From contig PCVB01000029.1 in the NCBI GenBank assembly GCA_002787855.1, positions 1 through 14,095 on the forward strand: 14,095 bases of DNA, written 5' to 3'. Shown one piece after another: positions 7,424 through 12,640 of the stretch. The translations under genes were made by a program, and so were the position numbers. Below the pieces are notes generated by a model. The model had not been told where the DNA came from. It made no database searches and saw nothing but the letters and a program-made list of their open reading frames with translations. Source of the stretch: Candidatus Zambryskibacteria bacterium CG11_big_fil_rev_8_21_14_0_20_42_18 (GTDB taxonomy: Bacteria; Patescibacteriota; Minisyncoccia; Phycocordibacterales; Zambryskibacteraceae). How positions within the stretch are numbered: the stretch's first letter is position 1; every line of letters starts with the position of its first letter.

Positions 7424-7970
7424 CTCGTATTATATCTCCTTCTTTGATAAACATAGGCACCTGAAGCTCAATTCCGGTCTCCAGTTTAACTGTCTTAGTC
7501 GCCCCTTGTGCCGTGTTGCCTTTTGTCGCAGGATGAGACTCCGTAACTTTTAAATCCATTTTAACAGGCAAATTAAGCCCGATTATTTTAGCTTGCCCTG
7601 AAGGATTTGAAGGGTCATTGAAAAGCATGGCGGTAACCAAGATATTTGGCTTAAGAAATTTGGCCCCAACCCCGATAATTTCTTCAGTCAACTCAAAACG
7701 CTTAGATAAATCATCGGCGTTGGCGAACCAGTATTCTCCCTTGTTTGTGTATAAATACTTAACCTCCTTTTTATCAATCTCTGCCTCTCGAACTTTGTCG
7801 GAGACGTGAAAAGAGTGTTCCACTATCCTTCCAGTCAAAAGACTTCTTAATTTAGTGGCGTTAACAGGTTTTCTCTGTTGTTTACGAAAGACGTGCGAGC
7901 TCACAACTTCGAAGGGCTCGTTTTCAAAAACAATATACTTCTTTTCTTTTATTTCACTGTATTCGAGCAT
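7386..7970 (-). CDS. efp: Elongation factor P, atypical loop
   Basis: Rescues ribosomes stalled on proline runs. The 194-aa length is near the family norm. The three domains are visible: KOW-like domain I (1-65, KLRSLLTGRIVEHSF), domain II (about 66-140) and OB domain III ending in GIELQVPMFIKEGDIIRVNTETGDYADRI, the EF-P C-terminal signature. The substrate-facing loop that reads PGKGQA in E. coli, with the modified lysine K34, is here RKQQRKPVNA; by alignment Q32 occupies the lysine site. The canonical beta-lysylation site is therefore missing. Residues 119-127 (DPSNPSGQA) interrupt the domain II hairpin, which in relatives runs from LFN almost directly to the next strand; they match a decayed repeat copy. 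The gene lies 12 nt after recA, probably in one transcript. Confidence 0.94.
   Translation of the reverse strand: MLEYSEIKEKKYIVFENEPFEVVSSHVFRKQQRKPVNATKLRSLLTGRIVEHSFHVSDKVREAEIDKKEVKYLYTNKGEYWFANADDLSKRFELTEEIIGVGAKFLKPNILVTAMLFNDPSNPSGQAKIIGLNLPVKMDLKVTESHPATKGNTAQGATKTVKLETGIELQVPMFIKEGDIIRVNTETGDYADRI
7592..7616 (-). repeat. Decayed REP-like repeat copy inside efp
   Basis: Compared with the 25-bp copy in ftsK (10923-10947), 19 of 25 positions agree: 10 contiguous bases at one end (CTTGCCCTGA) and 8 at the other (GAAGGGTC). Nearly all changes are in the centre. It keeps the CCCT/AGGG arms and the same reading frame, encoding DPSNPSGQ at residues 119-126. Chance similarity is possible, but the position in a hairpin loop where homologues lack residues supports an old insertion. 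Confidence 0.55.
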
Positions 7971-7982
7971 AGGAGCCCTATT

Positions 7983-8996
7983 CTACTCACCTTTCAGTTT
8001 TTGTCGAATATCTTTGAGTATTTGGTCAGAAACTTTTTTGTTCTCGCGCAAGAATGTTCTGGTTGCATCGTAGCCGACTGCGAGTTTTTCACCATTGAAT
8101 TTGTATGTACTACCGGATTTCTGCACGAGGCCAAATTTTTCTCCTAAGGCGATGAGCTCTCCTTCTCGCGAGATACCTTCGTTATACATCAAGTCAAATT
8201 CTGTTTGTCGGAAGGGGGCCGCTACCTTGTTCTTCACCACTTTAACGCGAGTGCGCCCGCCCATAACCTCATCTCCTTTTTTGATTTGAGCGATGCGACG
8301 GATATCAAGTCGTACAGAGGTATAAAATTTCAAAGCCTTGCCTCCCGGAGTTGTTTCTGGGTTACCGAACATCACTCCTATCTGCATGCGGATTTGGTTT
8401 ATGAAGATAACAATAGTTTTAGACTTAGCAACTATGGCGGTGAGTTTGCGTAGGGCCTGACTCATTAAGCGAGCCTGTTTGCCCACATGGTAAGCGCCCA
8501 TATCACCCTCAATCTCGTCTTTGGGGGTAAGAGCTGCGACAGAGTCTATGACGATGACATCAAGTTTCCCTGAACGCACTAGAGAATCAACAATCTCAAG
8601 GGCCTGCTCGCCAGTATCTGGTTGAGAGATCAGGAGTTCGTCAATTTTTACTCCGAGACGTTTAGAATACTCTGGGTCCATAGCATGTTCAGCGTCTATA
8701 AAGGCACAGATCCCCCCTAACTTTTGCGCTTCCGCGATAACATGTAGAGACAGTGTTGTTTTACCGGAAGATTCTGGCCCAAAAATTTCTATGATTCTAC
8801 CTCTTGGAAGGCCTCCAACCCCAAGCGCCGCATCGAGCCCAATAGAACCGGTTGAGATGGCATCTATCCCAACCTTAGGTTTATCACCCAGTTTCATAAT
8901 CGAATCTTCTCCAAACTTCACTCTTATTGCATCTAGAGTTGAGTCTATATTTTTCCCGCTTTCTGTTTTGACGGACGTATTTTTTGTTTTTGCCAT
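7983..8996 (-). CDS. recA: RecA recombinase
   Basis: The ATP-dependent strand-exchange protein of homologous recombination and SOS signalling. The 337-aa protein has Walker A GPESSGKT at 73-80, the LDVIVIDSVAAL Walker B strand, and the MAW-type start of the core (STGSIGLDAALGVGGLPRGRIIEI). Loop 1 (TPKDEIEGDMGAYHVGKQARLMSQALRKL), the INQIR segment and loop 2 (GVMFGNPETTPGGKALKFY) are intact. The C-terminal domain is present but ends in RQKLKGE without the long acidic tail of E. coli RecA. It starts 2 nt after the stop of the Ig-like gene, and efp follows after 12 nt. No Shine-Dalgarno is seen (TAAAATAAAA precedes the ATG). A 14-bp palindrome lies 8 nt upstream of the start. Confidence 0.98.
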   Translation of the reverse strand: MAKTKNTSVKTESGKNIDSTLDAIRVKFGEDSIMKLGDKPKVGIDAISTGSIGLDAALGVGGLPRGRIIEIFGPESSGKTTLSLHVIAEAQKLGGICAFIDAEHAMDPEYSKRLGVKIDELLISQPDTGEQALEIVDSLVRSGKLDVIVIDSVAALTPKDEIEGDMGAYHVGKQARLMSQALRKLTAIVAKSKTIVIFINQIRMQIGVMFGNPETTPGGKALKFYTSVRLDIRRIAQIKKGDEVMGGRTRVKVVKNKVAAPFRQTEFDLMYNEGISREGELIALGEKFGLVQKSGSTYKFNGEKLAVGYDATRTFLRENKKVSDQILKDIRQKLKGE

Positions 8997-8998
8997 TT

Positions 8999-9349
8999 TT
9001 ATTTTAGAAATATTTCTACACTTTTTGCTGTTTCTCGGCCGAAGCGGTCACGGGCCTTTACGGTTATTATACTGATACCGCTTGAGACTATCAATTCTTC
9101 GCTCCAGTTGCCTTTTTCATCAGTAAATATTTGGTGGTCGTTTAAGGTAATCCAGGCAACATTCTTTGCTCTTCCTGTCATCGTTAGCAATGACTCGCCG
9201 AGAGTCTCCCCATTTTGCGGAGTACTAATCCAAATCCTTGGTCCAAGGATAAGGAAACGCGCTTCCCATAGAGAGTAGGATACCAACAAGATAAGCAAGG
9301 CGAATATTAAAGTATATTTGGGCTTAATCTCGACCGAGGTTATTTTCAT
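8999..9349 (-). CDS. Membrane-anchored small Ig-like (glucodextranase-B-like) protein
   Basis: A 116-aa protein with one N-terminal membrane segment (about 12-32, YTLIFALLILLVSYSLWEA) preceded by lysines, so the C-terminal part is predicted outside the membrane. That part (about 38-114) has a bacterial Ig-like pattern: WISTPQNGETLGESLLTMTGRA, then a NDHQIFTDEKGNWSEEL turn, then ISIITVKARDRFGRETAKSVEIFLK. This resembles the glucodextranase B-like or invasin-type domains that accompany surface proteins. Its ATG overlaps the ftsK stop (ATGA), so translation is likely coupled. recA starts 2 nt after its stop. Function is unknown; the position between ftsK and recA suggests only co-expression, and a role at the division septum would be speculation. 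Confidence 0.8.
   Translation of the reverse strand: MKITSVEIKPKYTLIFALLILLVSYSLWEARFLILGPRIWISTPQNGETLGESLLTMTGRAKNVAWITLNDHQIFTDEKGNWSEELIVSSGISIITVKARDRFGRETAKSVEIFLK
9005..9018. repeat. 14-bp palindrome just upstream of recA
   Basis: TAGAAATATTTCTA is a perfect palindrome overlapping the last codons of the Ig-like gene, 8 nt before the recA ATG. It does not match known LexA boxes (CTGT-N8-ACAG or GAAC-N4-GTTC), and 7-bp arms are expected about once by chance in a window this size. It is recorded as a possible operator only. Confidence 0.25.
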
Positions 9350-11556
9350 AGAGTCTTATTCTCCTCGATTTCTTTGCGAGAAACTTCTCCTGTGCTTCCG
9401 GTATCACCATTTGTCCAGTCTTCCGGAGATTTCTCGCTAGAGTCGATAATCTCTCTGGGTTTGGCTCCAGAACCAGCCCCCACCACTCCGCGTTCTTCCA
9501 GCATATCCATCAGACGAGCCGCGCGCGCATAACCAATACGCAGTTTACGCTGGAGAAAAGAAGTGGAGGCTTTACCTGCATGAATAACAGTTTCCTTAGC
9601 TTCCTCGTAGAGCTCGTCATCGTCTCCATCATACGAATCTTCTTCTCCTAGAGTCGCGGAGAAAATTGGGTTTCCTGCCCCGAGCGTAGTCGATGGGTCA
9701 CCAGAGAAATTAATTTCACTTTGGAGCTCATCAACGTAGGCGTTACTTAAATACTTAGTAACACCCTTAACTTCTTTTTCTGAAATGTAGGCCGACTGGA
9801 TACGTAGTGGTTTAGACATCTCACCAGACATAAAGAGCATATCACCGGCGCCAAGCAACTTCTCCGCCCCTGATGTATCGAGGATAGTACGTGAATCTAT
9901 TTGTGATGAGACTTGCAGAGCTATACGAGCCGGGATGTTGGCTTTGATTAATCCTGTGATGATGTTGACCGATGGTCTTTGAGTAGAGAGGACCAAGTGG
10001 ATTCCAACAGCGCGACTCATTTGAGCCAGACGCACCACCGCCGCTTCAAGTTCTCTAGGATAAGACTGCATTAGGTCGGCCAGCTCGTCAATTATAATCA
10101 CGATATAAGGCATCAGGGTGCTGTCTTTAGTGCTTTGGTGATAAGAATCAATATCTCGAGCGCTACTTTTCTCAAGAATATCGTAACGACGCTCCATCTC
10201 CTTGGCCGCCCATTTAAGAGCAAGAATCGCTTTCTTAGGTTCGGTTATCACAGGGGTAAGTAGGTGCGGTATGCTATTGTACATCGTCAACTCAACACGC
10301 TTTGGGTCAATCATTATAAATTTCAGATTCTCTGGAGGATTTCTGAAGAGTAGGGAAGTGACTATGGCATGAATGGTTACAGACTTTCCAGAACCGGTAG
10401 CGCCGGCTATCAAGATATGAGGCATTCTAGCGAGGTTTGCGAAGTGCGACCGACCGGCGATATCTCGGCCTAATGAAAACAAAAGGGCTAAGGAACTTCT
10501 CGTGTACTCCTCGTCAGAAAGTAGGGAAGCTAGTCCAACAGTTGATTTAAATGTGTTAGGCACCTCTATGCCAACGAGTGACTTGCCGGGTATTGGCGCC
10601 TCAATACGGACAGGATGCGCCGCTAGTGACAGCTCAAGGTTATTTTGAAGTCCAAGAATTTTCGAGAGCTTAACCCCTTCCGCCGGCTTAAGAGCATAGC
10701 GAGTGACAGAGGGACCAATTGAGATTTCATCCATCTCCACAACGATGCCGAAGTTTAAGAGAGTGCGTTTGATTAGATTGGCGTTAGCTTTGATATCTCC
10801 GACACCGGGTTTCCCCCGGTCTCCTTCTAGGAGAGAGAGTGGGGGAGGTACCCAGCGTTTACCACTCTTACGTCTTACCTCTGGTATGAATCCCTCATCA
10901 TCGTTCCTATTTTTTTTAGTTGCTTGCCCTGAGCTTGTCGAAGGGTCGGTTGTCGGTTGTCGGTTGTTTTCAATTTTCTCCACAGCTTCATCGATAGCGG
11001 CATTTTCTACCGGAGCTAAGGTTGTTGTGGCCCCCTCTTTTCTTGAGAAAAGTTTTTTAATAAAAGAAATGGCGTCAAACTTTATAGAAGTATTAAAGAT
11101 AACTAAGATGGAAGTTATGACTAGCGCGACAAGTATCACCACACTGAAGTAGACGTGGAAGAATGCGTCGAGGGGCTTAGATATGAGCTTGCCGACAATG
11201 CCGCCATCGTTTGAAAAAAGATTTACCAGACCAAGAGAGGAGAAGAAAAGCAGGATTGAACCCAAAGTTTGTGGCATAGCGAAGTTTCTCTCTTGTTCAC
11301 GAAGAAATGATATCGCAAGCAAGAGGAAGACCACAGGTAGAAGATAGTAGCCGATTCCAAAAAGATAAGAGAGCCCAATGTAAACAATAGTTCCTGCTCG
11401 TCCAGCAAGATCAAATGCGCCAAGAAGAAGAAAAATAACTAGCACTATCGAGAATACGCCCAAGATGCCATTGGCAGTTTCTTGAGGGATAAAGTTGAAA
11501 AGGGATAGTCCATCTCTCTCTCGGTTACTGGATTTTTTCTTTCTATTTTTCGCCAT
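9346..11556 (-). CDS. ftsK: FtsK/SpoIIIE-type DNA translocase
   Basis: A septal, ATP-driven DNA pump that clears and aligns chromosomes at division. The 736-aa protein has four N-terminal membrane helices (about 27-51, 56-85, 95-112 and 134-158), then a linker, the alpha domain (DIKANANLIKRTLLNFGIVVEMDEISIGPSVTRY and after) and the motor with Walker A GATGSGKS at 385-392 and Walker B IVIIIDELADLM (D490, E491). The gamma winged-helix that reads KOPS-like sites is at the C-terminus (about 665-705, TSFLQRKLRIGYARAARLMDMLEERGVVG). Both linkers carry repeat-derived peptides: DPSTSSGQ at 204-211, preceded by NNRQPTT from a 7-bp satellite, and DPSTTLGAGNP from 620. It ends in TGA, overlapping the next gene. 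The N-terminus is short for the family, with four membrane helices. Confidence 0.97.
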   Translation of the reverse strand: MAKNRKKKSSNRERDGLSLFNFIPQETANGILGVFSIVLVIFLLLGAFDLAGRAGTIVYIGLSYLFGIGYYLLPVVFLLLAISFLREQERNFAMPQTLGSILLFFSSLGLVNLFSNDGGIVGKLISKPLDAFFHVYFSVVILVALVITSILVIFNTSIKFDAISFIKKLFSRKEGATTTLAPVENAAIDEAVEKIENNRQPTTDPSTSSGQATKKNRNDDEGFIPEVRRKSGKRWVPPPLSLLEGDRGKPGVGDIKANANLIKRTLLNFGIVVEMDEISIGPSVTRYALKPAEGVKLSKILGLQNNLELSLAAHPVRIEAPIPGKSLVGIEVPNTFKSTVGLASLLSDEEYTRSSLALLFSLGRDIAGRSHFANLARMPHILIAGATGSGKSVTIHAIVTSLLFRNPPENLKFIMIDPKRVELTMYNSIPHLLTPVITEPKKAILALKWAAKEMERRYDILEKSSARDIDSYHQSTKDSTLMPYIVIIIDELADLMQSYPRELEAAVVRLAQMSRAVGIHLVLSTQRPSVNIITGLIKANIPARIALQVSSQIDSRTILDTSGAEKLLGAGDMLFMSGEMSKPLRIQSAYISEKEVKGVTKYLSNAYVDELQSEINFSGDPSTTLGAGNPIFSATLGEEDSYDGDDDELYEEAKETVIHAGKASTSFLQRKLRIGYARAARLMDMLEERGVVGAGSGAKPREIIDSSEKSPEDWTNGDTGSTGEVSRKEIEENKTL
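9676..9699 (-). repeat. Divergent REP-like repeat copy in the ftsK motor-gamma linker
   Basis: In the gene sense the sequence is GACCCATCGACTACGCTCGG followed by GGCA. It matches the main repeat apart from single-base changes and one extra base in the centre, and it encodes DPSTTLGA from residue 620. It lies in the flexible segment between the RecA-like motor and the gamma DNA-reading domain. Confidence 0.65.
10923..10947 (-). repeat. REP-like palindromic repeat copy in the ftsK N-terminal linker
   Basis: It is identical over 25 bp to the glyQS copy at 1279-1303, in inverted orientation on the chromosome but in the same orientation and frame relative to its gene. It encodes DPSTSSGQ at FtsK residues 204-211, between the membrane domain and the motor. 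A 7-bp satellite adjoins it, sharing base 10947. Confidence 0.85.
10947..10967 (-). repeat. 7-bp tandem satellite, three units, inside ftsK
   Basis: Three perfect copies of CGGTTGT (ACAACCG in the gene sense) stand head to tail and abut the palindromic repeat. Because 7 is not a multiple of 3, each unit is read in a different frame, giving NNRQPTT. Three units total 21 bp, so the reading frame is kept. Confidence 0.8.
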
Positions 11557-11612
11557 AAATAATAAAAGTTATTTTTCTAATAATAACACGCTTCTAGTTG
11601 CGTTAAGGTGGC

Positions 11613-11641
11613 TTGCAAAATCTGTCTCTTAGACGCATAAT
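11613..11641 (+). promoter_or_regulatory. Promoter-like unit 1 (TTGCAA-17-CATAAT)
   Basis: TTGCAA at 11613-11618 and CATAAT at 11636-11641 are separated by 17 bp, the optimal sigma70 spacing. A transcript would start near 11648, leaving a leader of about 90 nt before the winged-helix gene. Confidence 0.4.
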
Positions 11642-11649
11642 GGACCTAC

Positions 11650-11678
11650 TTGCAATAAAGGACAAAGTGTGCTAGAGT
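11650..11678 (+). promoter_or_regulatory. Promoter-like unit 2 (TTGCAA-17-TAGAGT)
   Basis: TTGCAA at 11650-11655 is followed after 17 bp by TAGAGT at 11673-11678, a poorer -10 match. It is the middle of three similar units spaced 37 and 39 bp apart, and may be a degenerate promoter or a regulator-binding repeat. Confidence 0.25.
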
Positions 11679-11688
11679 TAAAGGACAC

Positions 11689-11717
11689 TTGCCCGACAAT
11701 AAGGCGGGGTTTATAAA
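11689..11717 (+). promoter_or_regulatory. Promoter-like unit 3 (TTGCCC-17-TATAAA), best placed for the winged-helix gene
   Basis: TTGCCC at 11689-11694 and TATAAA at 11712-11717 are 17 bp apart. The predicted start near 11724 leaves a leader of about 14 nt before ATG 11738, with no Shine-Dalgarno. This is the most likely promoter for the downstream gene. Confidence 0.5.
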
Positions 11718-11737
11718 AGACATATAAATATAGCCAT

Positions 11738-12385
11738 ATGACAGAATACAATAACAAACCAGAAAAGCTTGCTTCCGCTATATATCTAATCACTAGTTTC
11801 TTTAGTGACCAAGAACCGCTTAAGTGGACCTTGCGTACTTTGGCATCTGACTTTGTATCTCTAACCGTGTCCTTGAATGGTAATTCGTTTAAAGAAAAAG
11901 AGGTTTTAGTTTCGGAAATACGCAATCTTGTTTTAAAGGTAGGCAAGCTATTTTCTGTGGCTAAAAATGCCGGCCTAATATCCACGGACAATCACGATCT
12001 TATGGAGGAGGAGCTAAACAAATATCTTGCTACTATTGGTCAATCTATAGATATTTCAGACTTACTAAAAATTGAATCACCCAAGCCTCAAGCAAGAGAG
12101 ATAGAAGAAAATATAATTATAAAGGACAAAATTGAATACAAGGCTCCAGAAGGGAAATATCTAAAAGGATTTGGAGCTATTTCAGTAAAGAAAAACGGTA
12201 GACAGAGCATTATTATAGGCCTCTTAAAGCGTAAGAAAGAGATTATGATTAAGGATGTTTCCCCCCTAATCAATGGTTGTAGCGAAAAAACCATTCAAAG
12301 AGAGCTATCAGCCATGGTTCATACAGGTGTTCTAAGGAGAATTGGGGAAAAACGCTGGAGCCGTTATAGCCTCGCCCGTCCGTAG
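11738..12385 (+). CDS. Winged-helix protein, putative transcriptional regulator
   Basis: A 215-aa protein I cannot name. The N-terminal half (about 1-105) is helical (KLASAIYLITSFFSDQEPLKWTLRTLASDFVSL and LVSEIRNLVLKVGKLFSVAKNAGLI), suggesting a dimerisation or sensor helical bundle. A charged linker rich in Glu/Lys/Ile follows (about 110-150). The C-terminal part (155-211) is a DeoR-like winged helix: SIIIGLLKRKKEIMIKDVSPL, recognition helix region CSEKTIQRELSAMVHTGVL, wing RRIGEKRWSRYSL. Such proteins recur in CPR genomes to my recollection. The last codons (ARP and the TAG) are inside a palindromic element (12374-12402), so the natural C-terminus may have been altered. It lies upstream of the surface-protein gene on the same strand but is separated by 255 bp with its own promoter. 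A regulatory link is conceivable but unproven. Confidence 0.75.
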   Translation: MTEYNNKPEKLASAIYLITSFFSDQEPLKWTLRTLASDFVSLTVSLNGNSFKEKEVLVSEIRNLVLKVGKLFSVAKNAGLISTDNHDLMEEELNKYLATIGQSIDISDLLKIESPKPQAREIEENIIIKDKIEYKAPEGKYLKGFGAISVKKNGRQSIIIGLLKRKKEIMIKDVSPLINGCSEKTIQRELSAMVHTGVLRRIGEKRWSRYSLARP

Positions 12386-12402
12386 CTTTAGCGAAGGTGG
12401 GC
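12374..12402 (+). repeat. Imperfect palindromic element containing the winged-helix stop codon
   Basis: Outer arms GCCC (12374-12377) and GGGC (12399-12402) enclose CGTAGCTTTAGCGAAGG, with a further small GCT/AGC inversion. The core shares the pattern CC-T-AGCTT-CGAAGG with the repeat at 12441-12459 in the same orientation, so the two may be related. In RNA it might act as a weak terminator, but no U-run follows directly. Confidence 0.45.
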
Positions 12403-12440
12403 CTTGCTTAAAGCCTAAAAATCCTGTAGTATATGGTTTA

Positions 12441-12459
12441 CCCTGAGCTTGTCGAAGGG
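12441..12459 (-). repeat. REP-like palindromic repeat, intergenic copy
   Basis: The sequence CCCTGAGCTTGTCGAAGGG is an exact reverse complement of the 19-bp core found in glyQS and the same strand sense as the ftsK copy. It is the only copy of this family outside a gene here, and it ends 15 bp before the -35 box of the surface-protein promoter. Confidence 0.85.
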
Positions 12460-12474
12460 TTATCCCCAGTATAT

Positions 12475-12503
12475 TTGATACTCGTAAGGATATCCTTTAT
12501 AAT
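12475..12503 (+). promoter_or_regulatory. Strong sigma70-type promoter of the surface-protein gene
   Basis: TTGATA (12475-12480) and a perfect TATAAT (12498-12503) are separated by exactly 17 bp. The spacer ends in the 12-bp palindrome AAGGATATCCTT (12486-12497), which touches the -10 box and could be an operator. Transcription should start near 12510 and give a leader of about 130 nt. Confidence 0.8.
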
Positions 12504-12531
12504 CTATGGGTGTGAACATTATTAAGTTTGC

Positions 12532-12563
12532 TTGCTAACAAAGGCTTAATCCGTTGTTAGCAA
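12532..12563 (+). promoter_or_regulatory. Stem-loop in the surface-protein mRNA leader
   Basis: TTGCTAACAA (12532-12541) and TTGTTAGCAA (12554-12563) form a perfect 10-bp stem around a 12-nt loop. It lies about 20 nt from the predicted RNA 5' end and about 77 nt before the start codon. No U-run follows, so it is not a terminator; protection of the mRNA 5' end, or a DNA-level operator, are the likelier roles. Confidence 0.65.
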
Positions 12564-12640
12564 ATTAGTACCCGTGGCACGACTCATCAAATATTAGAAC
12601 TTATTGGGAAGTGCTCACGCATTAGAAATAAAATTAACAA

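Larger units (their letters stand above)
11557..11737. other. Divergent intergenic region between ftsK and the winged-helix gene
   Basis: This 181-bp gap serves both divergent genes. It contains three CTTGC-headed promoter-like units reading rightwards and a 9-bp direct repeat TAAAGGACA (11656-11664 and 11679-11687). A 6-bp inverted repeat is also present (AAGTGT at 11665-11670 and ACACTT at 11685-11690). On the ftsK side the start is preceded only by AT-rich TTTATTATTT, with no convincing -35 box. No RNA gene or terminator is seen. Confidence 0.5.

Noticed and set aside
9005..9018. LexA/SOS box before recA
   Set aside because: The palindrome TAGAAATATTTCTA matches neither the Proteobacterial nor the Bacillota SOS consensus, and arms of this length are expected by chance.
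10703..11152. 149-codon plus-strand open frame over ftsK, containing CPELVEGS
   Set aside because: It is a shadow frame; the odd peptide is simply the palindromic repeat read from its other strand.
11629..11991. 120-codon minus-strand open frame across the ftsK/winged-helix gap
   Set aside because: It is antisense to the winged-helix gene and its promoters, with no recognisable protein features.
1279..12459. CRISPR array from the recurring 19-25 bp repeats
   Set aside because: Copies are kilobases apart, in both chromosomal orientations and mostly inside genes, with no regular spacers and no cas genes.
12386..12640. tRNA or other structured RNA gene in the gap before the surface gene
   Set aside because: No cloverleaf with acceptor, anticodon and T-loop signatures can be formed; the stem at 12532-12563 is a single hairpin downstream of a promoter.
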